DNA of 54,181 nt from RGDT01 sp964630925 (GTDB taxonomy: Bacteria > Planctomycetota > Planctomycetia > Gemmatales > Gemmataceae). Positions 45,676 to 54,181 of this stretch are shown in pieces. The stretch spans positions 1 through 54,181 of the forward strand of contig CAZVZK010000068.1 in the NCBI GenBank assembly GCA_964630925.1. Direction: 5' to 3'. The position numbers were made by a program, and so were the translations under genes. Under the pieces are notes generated by a model. That model was not told where the DNA came from and did not search any database. It worked only from the letters and a program-made list of their open reading frames with translations. The stretch's first letter is position 1; every line of letters starts with the position of its first letter.

Positions 45676-45816
45676 AGAGCCGTCCACGGATCGCACGGAT
45701 CAAACGGATCAGAACCAAAGCAACAAGCAAGGAGGCAGGCAGGAGGCGCGATGCCCTCTGCCTGCCTCTTGTCTTTGTTCTGATCCGTTTGATCCGTGCG
45801 ATCCGTGGACGGCTCT
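45676..45816. repeat. long inverted repeat IR1 (40-bp arms, 9-nt units)
   Basis: Arms 45676-45715 and 45777-45816 are perfect 40-bp reverse complements. The right arm contains three 9-nt units, GATCCGTTT, GATCCGTGC and GATCCGTGG (45782-45808). The interior also pairs: GAGGCAGGCAG (45732-45742) with CTGCCTGCCTC (45758-45768). It fills the gap between two convergent genes and ends 9 nt before the stop codon of the minus-strand gene. Confidence 0.9.
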
Positions 45817-45825
45817 ACTTTCTCC

Positions 45826-48255
45826 CTAACGCACGAACTGGAACTCGCGGCGGTTGATCAGCACCCACAGTAGGTCGTGCGCCCCCTCGCGCAGGCCGCC
45901 CGCCTTCTGGATCGCCGCCAGCCCCGACCTCGCCTCCCGCGCGTCCGGCCTGCGCCCGAGCGCCGCCAGGTACAGCTCCTCCACCACCTCCGCCGGCCTC
46001 CTGCCCGCCTTGAGGAGCTGCGCGACCCGGCCCGTCGGGGCCTCGATCTTGCGGTTCAGGAAGTCGCTGTTCAGGAGGTGCAGCGCCTGCGCGAGGTTCG
46101 GCTGCGCCACACGCTCGCACTCGCACGTCACCTGACGCGGCGGACGCCCGAACACGTCCAGCAGGAACGACCGCACCTTCGTATCCGGGAGCTGGATGGC
46201 CCGCGTGCCCAGCGGCAGGCCGGGGTACTTCTCGCGCGTCCCCGTCACGTCGTCGATGGCGTCCGCGAGCTGCTCCGCCGTCATCCGCTTCCGCGTGAAC
46301 CGCGCGTGGTGCGTGTTCGTCGCGTCCGCCCGGTTCCCCGCCGTGGGGGACGACGAGAGCTGGTACGCCCGCGAACGGAAGATCGTCCGCAGCAGATGCT
46401 TGATGTCGAATCCGTGTGACTCCAGATCCTTCGCCAGCGCGTCCAGCAGCTCCGGGTTGGTCGGCGGGTTCGTCTCGCGCATGTCGTCGATCGGCTCCAC
46501 AAGCCCCCGGCCCATCGTGTACGCCCAGAAGCGGTTCGCCAGGTTGCGTGCGAAGAACGGGTTGCCCTTCGCCGTCAGCCACGACGCCAGCGCCTTGCGC
46601 CGGTCCGCCGGGTCGTCCGCCGCCTCGCCGCCCAGCGGCCGCGGCTTCAGGACGCCGCCCTTGCGCGGGTGGCTCACCTCGCCCGTGGGCCGCAGATGCA
46701 CCACCGTCTCCCGCCCGAACAGGCCGAACTCCTGGCTGGTCTTCGTGCCCAGCCGCGAGAAGAACGCGGCCATGCTCCAGTAGTCGTCCTGGGTCCACTT
46801 CTCGAACGGGTGGGTGTGGCACTTGGCGCACTGGATACGCACGCCGAGGAAGAGCTGCACGGCGGTCTCGGACCAGTCGGCGGGCGTGCGGGCGGCCATG
46901 TAGAAGTTGGCCGGCCCCTCGGTGAACGTGCTGCCCTCCGCCGTCAGGATCTCCTTGACCATCGCCGCCGCCGACCTGCCGTCACGCAGCTGCGCCCGCA
47001 CCCAGTTGTGGAACGACCACATCCCCTTCTCCTGAAGGAGGTCGCGGTTGATGCGCAGGAGGTCGCCCCACTTGAGCGCCCAGAAATCCACGAATTCCGG
47101 ACGCTCCAGTAATCGGTCGATCAGCGTCTCACGCTTCTTCGGGTCGGTGTCGGCCAGGAACTCCTTCGCCTCCCTGGCCGTGGGCAGGGTGCCGATGGCG
47201 TCGAGGAACACGCGGCGGAGGAATTCCTCGTCGCCGGCCGGGGGCGACGGCGACAGGCCCAGCTGCTTCCACTTCGCGGCCAGCTTCTCGTCGATGAAGT
47301 TGTTGCCGCGCGGGGCGTCGGAGGCGGACGGCGCGTAAGGCAGGGTGATCTGAATCACCCGCGCCTGCCCGGCGAAGCGCACCATGACGTGCGACTCGCC
47401 GACGCCGCGGCCCTCGATGAGGCCGTCGGGCGTGACCGAGGCGACGGAGGCGTTGATGGCGTCGAACTGGGCCGCCCACGTCACATCCTCGACACGGCCG
47501 TCGCCCCATGTCGCCCGGATGACGGCCTGCTGCTTCTCGCCCGGCGCCAGGGTGCGCAAGGCCGGCCACGCCTCCAGCGACTTGAGGGTCGGCTCGTCGC
47601 GGACGGGGGCGGGGGCGCCGTCCTCCAGCCACGCCTTCAGCAACGCGTACGGCTTGCTGCCCACCTTGAAGCGTTCGCCGCCGGCGTGCTCCATGACGCC
47701 GGCCGGCTTCTGCAAGAGGATGCTGCGCTCGGGGGCGGAGGGCACGATGCGCCGGCCCTCGGCGCTCTGCACGATCTGGGCGTGGTCGAACGGCGGGTCG
47801 AAGCCGAACAGCGACAGGCGGAAGCCTCCCTTGCCGTGCTGCGCCCCGTGGCACGCGCCCGCGTTGCACCCGGCCCGCGTCAGGACTGACACCGCCTCAC
47901 GCGCGAAGCTGACGGGCTCGTCCTTGGCCGCCCCCGTCACGGCCACCGGCACGCGGGCCGACACGCCGCCGGCCTCCACCACCAGCTCGGCGGCGCCGTC
48001 GCCCTCCGGGCGCAACAGGCCGTCGGCGGCGTGGGCGACGCCGGGCTTGTCGAGTTTGAACGTGGCGGAGCGCGAAACGTCGCGCCTGGCCCCGCTGGCG
48101 AGGGTGGCGAGGACGCCGACGCGCTGCTCGGCGCGGGGGCCTAAGAGGACGACCTTCGCAGGGTAAACTTCCAGCGCGCGGACGGGGTCGGGGACGTGAG
48201 GGGCGGCGGCCAGGAGGGCGGGCAGGCAGAAGGCGAGGAGGGCACGGCCGGTCAT
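45826..48255 (-). CDS. secreted DUF1549/DUF1553 haem protein (planctomycete PSD1 type)
   Basis: 809-residue exported protein. Signal peptide ~1-17 (MTGRALLAFCLPALLAA). An N-terminal haem-like site AGCNAGACHGAQHGKGG is followed by an Ig-like (BIG2) segment (FDAINASVASVTPDGLIEG). DUF1549 (EEFLRRVFLDAIGTLPT) has the CxxCH site VRIQCAKCHTHPFEKWTQDD. DUF1553 follows (FARNLANRFWAYTMGRGLVE ... FLLDVFGRPPRQVTCECER ... LHLLNSDFLNRKI). This is a signature planctomycete family with presumed redox function, usually beside a DUF1501 gene; here no DUF1501 is adjacent (one lies at 19412). The start is the ATG at 48255; an ATG at 48294 is possible but has no ribosome site. Confidence 0.9.
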   Translation of the reverse strand: MTGRALLAFCLPALLAAAPHVPDPVRALEVYPAKVVLLGPRAEQRVGVLATLASGARRDVSRSATFKLDKPGVAHAADGLLRPEGDGAAELVVEAGGVSARVPVAVTGAAKDEPVSFAREAVSVLTRAGCNAGACHGAQHGKGGFRLSLFGFDPPFDHAQIVQSAEGRRIVPSAPERSILLQKPAGVMEHAGGERFKVGSKPYALLKAWLEDGAPAPVRDEPTLKSLEAWPALRTLAPGEKQQAVIRATWGDGRVEDVTWAAQFDAINASVASVTPDGLIEGRGVGESHVMVRFAGQARVIQITLPYAPSASDAPRGNNFIDEKLAAKWKQLGLSPSPPAGDEEFLRRVFLDAIGTLPTAREAKEFLADTDPKKRETLIDRLLERPEFVDFWALKWGDLLRINRDLLQEKGMWSFHNWVRAQLRDGRSAAAMVKEILTAEGSTFTEGPANFYMAARTPADWSETAVQLFLGVRIQCAKCHTHPFEKWTQDDYWSMAAFFSRLGTKTSQEFGLFGRETVVHLRPTGEVSHPRKGGVLKPRPLGGEAADDPADRRKALASWLTAKGNPFFARNLANRFWAYTMGRGLVEPIDDMRETNPPTNPELLDALAKDLESHGFDIKHLLRTIFRSRAYQLSSSPTAGNRADATNTHHARFTRKRMTAEQLADAIDDVTGTREKYPGLPLGTRAIQLPDTKVRSFLLDVFGRPPRQVTCECERVAQPNLAQALHLLNSDFLNRKIEAPTGRVAQLLKAGRRPAEVVEELYLAALGRRPDAREARSGLAAIQKAGGLREGAHDLLWVLINRREFQFVR

Positions 48256-48338
48256 GGCGGGGCCTCGTGTGGGGGTGGGTGTGTACGGCTTCATGGTGCG
48301 TGAACGGGGCCGCCTTGTCAAGCAGCGAATCACCAAGA

Positions 48339-48495
48339 AGAAGGCATACCACGAAATACACGGAAGACACGAAATAAATCCAAAGAAGCAAAGAAGTTAT
48401 CAATCAAGAATGTAGCCAGCAGCCGTCTTCTGCCTCCTTGCCTGCTTGCTTCGTCTTCCTTTCGTGTCTTCCGTGTATTTCGTGGTATGCCTTCT
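48339..48495. repeat. long inverted repeat IR2 (36-bp arms, 9-nt units)
   Basis: Arms 48339-48374 and 48460-48495 are perfect 36-bp reverse complements. The right arm is built of 9-nt units TTTCGTGTC, TTCCGTGTA and TTTCGTGGT (48460-48486). The 85-nt interior carries, on the minus strand, an AGCAAG...CAAGGAGGCAG block resembling the interior of IR1. It lies between the stop of the Cys/Gly-repeat gene and the start of the DUF1549/DUF1553 gene. Confidence 0.9.
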
Positions 48496-48570
48496 CCTCC
48501 CACCGTCCCGAACGCGAGCGGGGCGGGGGTCGGCCCCCGCCCCGCGTCGCCTGTTCACGTCGTCCGGCGA

Positions 48571-49326
48571 TTACTTGTCGCCCTTCTTCATCTTCTGGAA
48601 CAGCTCGTACATCGCCTTGCGGCCCACCGCTCCCTCGGCCTTGAACTCGGCCTCAATCACCTTCTTCTCGGCCGGGTCCTTCTCGGCCGCCAGCATCTCG
48701 TTGAGCCACTTCGTCTCGTCGGCGGTCAGCGCACCGCCCTTGGTGTCCTTCTTGCCGCCCTCGATGACCTTGCCGTCCTTCTTGCCGTCCTTCTTGTCGT
48801 CCTTCTTGACGTCCTTCTTGTCGTCCTTCTTGCCCTCGACAACCTTGCCGGGGATGACGGCGCCGCCGGTGCAGCCGCCGTAGATGATGGTGCCGGGGAC
48901 CACGCCCGAGCAGCCGCCGTAGATCACGGTGCCGGGTGCGACGCCGGTGCAGCCGCCGGAGTAAACCGGGGCGCCGTAAACCACGCCGCCCGTGCAGCCG
49001 CCGCTGATGGCCGTGCCGGTGCAGCCGCCACTGTACACCGGGGCGCCGTAGGTGACGCCCGAGCAGCCGCCCGAGTAGACCGGGGCGTAGGCCGAGCCGG
49101 TGCAGCCGGCCGAGTAGCCGCCACACCCGCCGTACACCACGCCGCCACAGCTGCTGCTGCAGCCCTTGCGGCCGCCGAACAGGCCGCCGCCACTGAACAG
49201 CCCGCCTTTGAACATGCCGCCGCCACCGCAACCGCCCTGGCAGCTACCCTGGCAGCCGCCCCTGCGGCCGAAGTCCACGCTCTCGCCGCCCGCGGTGACC
49301 GCCACGAAGAGAACCACGCTGAACAT
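48571..49326 (-). CDS. secreted Cys/Gly-repeat protein
   Basis: 251-residue protein. Leader MFSVVLFVAVTAGGES, then a Gly/Cys-rich region (~25-165) with about nine copies of a YxGGC(T/S)G-type repeat, for example PVYSGGCTG, VIYGGCSG and IIYGGCTG. This is followed by a Lys/Asp linker of repeated KKDD units (~170-200) and a folded C-terminal tail rich in Glu/Lys (LTADETKWLNEMLAAE). It resembles planctomycete Gly/Cys repeat proteins assumed to be exported and possibly part of the cell surface, but I know no assigned function. A GGAGG site lies 7 nt before the ATG at 49326. The 14 or more cysteines suggest disulfide cross-linking or metal binding. Confidence 0.8.
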   Translation of the reverse strand: MFSVVLFVAVTAGGESVDFGRRGGCQGSCQGGCGGGGMFKGGLFSGGGLFGGRKGCSSSCGGVVYGGCGGYSAGCTGSAYAPVYSGGCSGVTYGAPVYSGGCTGTAISGGCTGGVVYGAPVYSGGCTGVAPGTVIYGGCSGVVPGTIIYGGCTGGAVIPGKVVEGKKDDKKDVKKDDKKDGKKDGKVIEGGKKDTKGGALTADETKWLNEMLAAEKDPAEKKVIEAEFKAEGAVGRKAMYELFQKMKKGDK

Positions 49327-49780
49327 CACACACCTCCTCGAACGAACGATGAACCCCCCCTCCGGGCCCCGCGCTGGAGAGGCCGAAGAGGCATGCCGTT
49401 GATGGGCCTTGATGGGTCCGCCCGGCTCCGGGCGGGCCGCCGCTTCGGGTAAGCGAATCGAATGCCTGTCCCGTTGGGCGTGCGGCCGCCATCGCTCCCT
49501 CAACCAGAGCTTGATCCTAAAGCGCACCCACGGCATCCGTCAACCGTAAAATGGGCAGAATACGCCGTCTCGCCAATCTCCATAAGCTATGCGGCCCTTC
49601 CGCCAACCTTCACCACGCCCCACCGCGCAAGCTTTTTCCCGCCCGGTGTTCTCCTGTAAATGCAAGCCGGGACGTGACACGCCGCGCCATTTTCCGTGTC
49701 GGCCGTGGCACCCAGCAACGCATCGGGTATCCTGACTCCTGGGCCGGGACGGCCCATCGACCTTCGCCGAAGGAGTGCCT
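49327..49780. other. 454-bp divergent intergenic region
   Basis: It separates the minus-strand Cys/Gly-repeat gene from the plus-strand membrane-protein operon, so it should hold two divergent promoters. I could not identify convincing -35/-10 pairs, a repeat, or an RNA gene in it. Confidence 0.5.
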
Positions 49781-51181
49781 ATGGCCGCCGACCAACCCCC
49801 GGCCCCGAACACACGCCTCCACCTCGTCATGCTCATCGCCGGCGTGGCCTGCCAGGCCATCGCCGGCGTCGTGCTGGCCACCACGCCCGCCCCTGAGATG
49901 CCCCCCTGGGCTGACGGGGCCGGCGCGTGGTTCGTCGGGAGGCTCTTTACCTTCCTGCGCACCCTGCCGCTCCTGCTGGGAACCGGCCTGCTCATCGGCG
50001 CCGTCGTCGAGCGCCTCCGCTCCGCCGGGTGGGAGTATCACGACCGCGTCGAGACCGGCGTCTTCACCTCCATCACCAGCGCCGTGGCCGCCGGGACGGG
50101 CCTGTTCATCCTGCCGCCGGACTGGGACGCCCTCCGCATCTTCTACGGGGCCGCCTTCGTGCTCCTCCTCTCGGGCACCGTCCTGATCCTCCTGCCGGCC
50201 ACCTTCCGGAAGATCGCCCTGACTCTCTGGGTCGGCTTCCACTTCGGCGGCATGTTCACGGTGTTCTCCAGCATCGACCCGCCCAACGGGACCGGCCCCT
50301 GGCTCGCCAAGCAGCTCTGGACCCTCGTCTACCGTCCGTACCTCCAGGTCCTGTACCTCACCAACGCCTACCACTTCTACTCGCCGGACCCCGGCCCGCC
50401 GGCGCTCCTGTGGTTCTCGGTCCAGTACACCGACGGCACGCGGACGTGGGTCAAGATCCCAACGCGCTCCAAGAGCCCCGTCGGCATGCACTACCAGCGT
50501 CTGCTCGCCCTGCCCGAACACACCTTCGGGCCGACCAACCGCCTCGGCTACACCGAGGCCGAGCGCCTGGAATTCGACCGCCGCGCGGCGAAGGAGCCCG
50601 AGAAGCACCACTTCCGGGTCTCCCCGGATCGTGTGTGGGAGAGGGTGTACCCGCGCCGCCTCGCCGGGTCGATGATGCGCTACAAGGTGGAGGGCGTCAG
50701 GGGCGGCCTGCCGATCCCCGTTTTCAACGACGTGGACACGCTGACGCAGTACCGCGAGCCGACAGACATGTCGCAGAGGCTCATCTCGGCCGTGGCCCGC
50801 CGCGTCCTGGCCGAGGCCCCGGACCGACCCGGCGGTGCCAAGCCGGAACGTGTCAAGTGCTACCGCATCGTGCACCAGTGCCTGACCCCGGCCGAGCTGG
50901 CCAAGGGCGACAGCCCCTACGCCAAGCACAAGTACTACGGCTACTTCATCGGCGAGTTCAACACGAAGGGCGAGCTGCTCGACGAGACGGATTACTTCCT
51001 CTACTGGTACCTGCCCATCATCATGGTCCCCAAGGACTTTTTTGACGCGGCCCAGCCCAACGTGAACGCGCGGGGGTGGGTGCCGAAGGACGGCATCCTG
51101 CTCGACTGCATGGAGATGCACGCCGCCGGCCTCGACCTCCCCAGGCCGAGGGCCGACGAGAAGAAGGAGGGCAAGAAGTGA
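49781..51181 (+). CDS. membrane protein, partner of an HTTM protein
   Basis: 466-residue protein. About five hydrophobic helices in the first ~165 residues (HLVMLIAGVACQAIAGVVLA, TFLRTLPLLLGTGLLIGAVV, VFTSITSAVAAGTGLFIL, FYGAAFVLLLSGTVLILL, LTLWVGFHFGGMF), then a ~300-residue soluble domain beginning with YHFYSPDPGPPALLWFSVQY. The function is unknown. The next gene begins inside its stop codon (GTGA), so the two are translationally coupled and probably act together at the membrane. The start is the ATG at 49781, with AGGAG at 49771-49775. Confidence 0.82.
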   Translation: MAADQPPAPNTRLHLVMLIAGVACQAIAGVVLATTPAPEMPPWADGAGAWFVGRLFTFLRTLPLLLGTGLLIGAVVERLRSAGWEYHDRVETGVFTSITSAVAAGTGLFILPPDWDALRIFYGAAFVLLLSGTVLILLPATFRKIALTLWVGFHFGGMFTVFSSIDPPNGTGPWLAKQLWTLVYRPYLQVLYLTNAYHFYSPDPGPPALLWFSVQYTDGTRTWVKIPTRSKSPVGMHYQRLLALPEHTFGPTNRLGYTEAERLEFDRRAAKEPEKHHFRVSPDRVWERVYPRRLAGSMMRYKVEGVRGGLPIPVFNDVDTLTQYREPTDMSQRLISAVARRVLAEAPDRPGGAKPERVKCYRIVHQCLTPAELAKGDSPYAKHKYYGYFIGEFNTKGELLDETDYFLYWYLPIIMVPKDFFDAAQPNVNARGWVPKDGILLDCMEMHAAGLDLPRPRADEKKEGKK

Positions 51182-52350
51182 GCGCGTCCTTCATCCTCTG
51201 GTGGGCGGGCGTCGCCTCCCTGGTCGCCGCCGCCTGCGTCCTGATCGCCTGGGCGTGCCGCGTCAACCCGTTCCTCGGCGGCATCGCCAAGGGGTGGGAC
51301 AAATTTTGGTTCAGCCCCGCCGACCCGTACACCCTGGCCGTCATCCGCATCCTGATCGGCCTGCTGGCGTTCTACGTCCACCTCACCTACTCGTGGGGGC
51401 TCCTCTCCTTCGTCGGGGCGGACGCCTGGTGCGACAGGTCCGCCGCCGACTTCGCACGCCGCGACATCACCGTCTGGTGCTACGGCCTCGACTGGGAGGA
51501 CCGCCACTTCGTCTACGCCAACGGCAACTACTTCTGGTCGGTCTTCTTCCACGTCACCGACCCCGCCTCGATCGTCATCCTGCACGTCGTCTTCCTGGCC
51601 GCGATGCTGCTGTTCGCCGCCGGCCTGTGGACGCCCTACACCGGCCTGCTCGCCTGGTTCGGCGCGATGAGCTACGTCCAGCGGGCCAGCAGCACCGTCT
51701 TCGGCCTCGACACGATGATGATGATCGTGCTGCTGTACATCCAGCTCGGCCAATCCGGGGCCGTCTGGTCGCTCGACCGCCTGCTCCAGCTCCGCCGGGC
51801 CGCGGCCGCCGACGAGCTGCCGCCGCCCGTGGAGCCGAGCGTGACGACGAACTTCGCGGTCCGGCTGATCCAGATCCACTTCGCGTTCATCTACTTCGCC
51901 AGCGGCACGTCGAAGCTGCTCGGCTCGACGTGGTGGTCCGGGACGGCTCTGAACTACGTCCTGCTCAACCCGTCGTTCGCTCCGATGGAATGGGAGCCGT
52001 ACTACCAGGGCGTGAAGCTGCTGGCGCAGAGCCGGTGGGCGTGGGAGATCTTCTGCAGCGGCAGCATCATCGCCACGCTGCTGCTCGAGCTGTCTTTCAT
52101 CTTCCTGGCCTGGGACATGCGCTGGCGCTGGCTGTTCATCTGCGGCGCCGTCGGCCTCCACCTCGGCATCGCGTTCATCATGGGCCTGACCACGTTCAGC
52201 CTGTGCATGCTGATCATGGTCTTCTCGTTCGTCCCGCCGGGGGTGGTCAAGCGGGTGCTGCCCGAGATCGGGCGCGGGCTGCGCTGGCTGTTCGTCGGCG
52301 AGAAGAAGGACGAGCCCGCCGCCCGTGCGATGGCGGGGGCGGCCCGATGA
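51178..52350 (+). CDS. HTTM-domain membrane protein (vitamin K-dependent carboxylase-like)
   Basis: 390-residue polytopic membrane protein of the HTTM family, related to the membrane part of vitamin K-dependent gamma-carboxylase. It shows LAVIRILIGLLAFYVHLTYS, a conserved early helix, and IQIHFAFIYFASGTSKLLGS, the characteristic H-x-x-F...Y-x-x-(A/S)G-x-x-K motif, plus WWSGTALNYVLLNP. Bacterial members lack a proven reaction. The start is the GTG at 51178, which overlaps the upstream TGA, with GGAGG at 51164-51168. The following WD40 gene starts inside its stop codon (ATGA at 52347), so all three genes form one coupled operon. Confidence 0.87.
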   Translation: MSASFILWWAGVASLVAAACVLIAWACRVNPFLGGIAKGWDKFWFSPADPYTLAVIRILIGLLAFYVHLTYSWGLLSFVGADAWCDRSAADFARRDITVWCYGLDWEDRHFVYANGNYFWSVFFHVTDPASIVILHVVFLAAMLLFAAGLWTPYTGLLAWFGAMSYVQRASSTVFGLDTMMMIVLLYIQLGQSGAVWSLDRLLQLRRAAAADELPPPVEPSVTTNFAVRLIQIHFAFIYFASGTSKLLGSTWWSGTALNYVLLNPSFAPMEWEPYYQGVKLLAQSRWAWEIFCSGSIIATLLLELSFIFLAWDMRWRWLFICGAVGLHLGIAFIMGLTTFSLCMLIMVFSFVPPGVVKRVLPEIGRGLRWLFVGEKKDEPAARAMAGAAR

Positions 52351-53268
52351 CCCGCACCCTCGCCTATCCGCAGACCGTGCGAGCCGTCCGCTTCACGCCG
52401 GACGGCGCGCTCCTCGCCTGCGCCTGCTTCGACGGCAACGTCCACCTGTGGGACACGGCGAAGTGGAAGAGGGCCGGCAAACTCCGCATCCGCTCGCTGT
52501 GCAGCGCCCTGGCCGTCTCGCGGGACGGCTCGAGGGTGGCCGGCGGCAACGACCGGGGTGCCATCATCGTCTGGGATCTCGCCTCGCGCGAGTGGGCCCA
52601 CCGCTTCGGCACGTCCCGTCAAAATGTCTACTCCCTGGATTTCGCGCCGGACGGGCAGACGTTGGCGTCGGCGAACAACGACGGCACGGTCGGGGTGTGG
52701 CCCATGGCGGGCGGGGCGGAGCCGTCGGCCCGCGAGCGGCACAGAGGCAGGGTGTGGGCGCTGGCCTACGCCCCCAAGGGCAGGACGCTCGCATCGTGCG
52801 GCGAGGACGGGCAGGCCGTCACCTCCGCCGCCTCGGGCGGGGGCAAACTCACGCGCTGGCCGGTGTGCGCCGGGCACGTCTCGGCGCTGGCGTTCACGCC
52901 GGACGGGTCGCGGATGATCACCGGCTCGCTGTCGCACACCTACGTCGGGCCGACGGCCAGGGGGGGCGGAGGAGGCGGGTGCATCCTGGTGTGGGACCCG
53001 AAGCATCCGGAAGACCAGGGCCGGCCGCTCGACGCGGACCCGGTCCACGGGCTGGACGTGTCGCCGTGCGGGACGCTGCTGGCGTCGTCGCACTTCGGCC
53101 ACACGGTGAAGCTGTGGCGGATCGAGACGGGCGAATGCCTCCACGTCTTCGAGGGCCACACCGACGCGGTGTTCGCCGTGGCGTTCGCGCCGGACGGCAA
53201 GACGTTGGCGTCCGGCGGGCCGAGCGGGCACGTCCACATCTGGGACGTGCCCGGGGGGCCGGCCGGCG

Positions 53269-53961
<693 letters not shown>

Positions 53962-53992
53962 GGCGTGTCTTCTCCGTGTGGCGGGCAAGGAT

Positions 53993-54020
53993 GTGATACC
54001 CGGCGCGGGGGGGAAAACAA
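53993..54020 (-). promoter_or_regulatory. candidate sigma-70-type promoter for the SOD gene
   Basis: On the minus strand TTGTTT (54015-54020) and TATCAC (53993-53998) are separated by 16 nt and lie about 30 nt before the SOD start codon. The -35-like box overlaps the T tract of the 16S terminator. The match is 4 of 6 in each box, so this is only a candidate. Confidence 0.3.
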
Positions 54021-54049
54021 GAAGCCCCGCCGGCGGATGCCGGCGGGGC
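54014..54049 (-). terminator. intrinsic terminator of the 16S rRNA transcript
   Basis: Arms 54039-54049 and 54024-54034 are perfect 11-bp complements around a 4-nt loop, followed on the minus strand by TTCTTGTTTT (54023-54014). It lies about 98 nt after the 16S 3' end and before the SOD gene. Confidence 0.75.
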
Positions 54050-54146
54050 CTTTGCTTGACTCGTGGTGAGACGATGATTGCCGACGCGTGATGACGTTCG
54101 ATCATTGTTGGCCGCCCCTCGCGGGGTGGGGCCAGGTCAATCCTTA

Positions 54147-54181
54147 GAAAGGAGGTGATCCAACCGCAGGTTCCCCTACGG
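54147..54181 (-). rRNA. rrs: 16S ribosomal RNA, 3' end only (continues past window)
   Basis: The minus strand reads CCGTAGGGGAACCTGCGGTT then GGATCACCTCCTTTCT, the universal 3' end of 16S rRNA including the anti-Shine-Dalgarno sequence. Only ~35 nt are inside the window. The exact mature end (54147-54149) is uncertain. No ITS tRNA or 23S gene follows on the leftward side. Confidence 0.95.

Noticed and set aside
45676..48495. The two long inverted repeats as ends of an insertion sequence
   Set aside because: The enclosed gene is a DUF1549/DUF1553 protein, no transposase is present, the two repeats differ in arm sequence, and each is itself a complete hairpin.
48760..49200. CRISPR-like regular repeats in the Cys/Gly gene
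   Set aside because: The regularity comes from tandem protein repeats in frame; unit length varies and there are no unique spacers.

Overview
The window is a high-GC chromosomal segment from a member of the Planctomycetota, most plausibly a Gemmata-like lineage. The evidence is the density of planctomycete-type secreted families (DUF1080, DUF1501, DUF1549/DUF1553, DUF1552, DUF1592/1588/1585, CxxCH domains fused to dehydrogenase propellers), many sulfatase-like and SGNH-esterase genes, and the 3' end of a 16S rRNA gene at the right edge that is not followed by tRNA or 23S genes. The taxonomic call is inference from gene content; no tree was built.

Left block (568-34662): every intact gene lies on the plus strand and almost every product carries a signal peptide or Tat-like leader. 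In order: a coiled-coil/transglutaminase-like protein, a SASA esterase, a DUF1080 hydrolase, a sulfatase, a 2005-residue multi-module protein (S9 peptidase + HExxH metallopeptidase + two CxxCH domains + DUF6797-like + dehydrogenase propeller), a DUF2341/LamG/SASA protein, a xylose-isomerase-like TIM barrel, an FGE-like protein without the FGE cysteine pair, a parallel beta-helix/discoidin protein, a DUF1501 protein, a CotH protein, a zinc-ribbon/TM/coiled-coil protein, a glycoside-hydrolase-like/malectin protein, a second sulfatase, a PQQ-type propeller, and a DUF1592-type cytochrome coupled to a DUF1552 protein. Four broken gene ends (two SASA tails, one GH20 head, one beta-helix tail) lie between intact genes. 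The set looks like extracellular breakdown of sulfated, acetylated glycans and associated protein, with secreted c-type haem proteins for electron transfer.

Boundary (34772-36234): a tyrosine recombinase gene reads leftward, 93 bp from a fragment that is exactly the 3' half of a tRNA-Phe(GAA) gene (anticodon loop to discriminator base), followed by the tRNA's own terminator. That geometry is an attachment-site junction with the integrated DNA on the left. No intact tRNA-Phe was seen to the left, so the left block may be cargo of a tRNA-Phe-targeted integrative element extending beyond the window start.

Right block (36282-54181): genes on both strands. A PPP-type phosphatase, a ~960-bp non-coding stretch, a DUF4085-like protein, a dehydrogenase/triple-haem protein, an SMP-30 lactonase, a gamma-glutamyltransferase, a small membrane protein, a DUF1549/DUF1553 haem protein, a Cys/Gly-repeat secreted protein, a translationally coupled membrane-protein/HTTM/WD40 operon, an exported Mn superoxide dismutase, and the 16S rRNA 3' end with its own terminator. 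Two long hairpin repeats with different sequences but the same design (arms built of 9-nt units, shared inner block) sit at gene 3' ends on either side of the DUF1549/DUF1553 gene.
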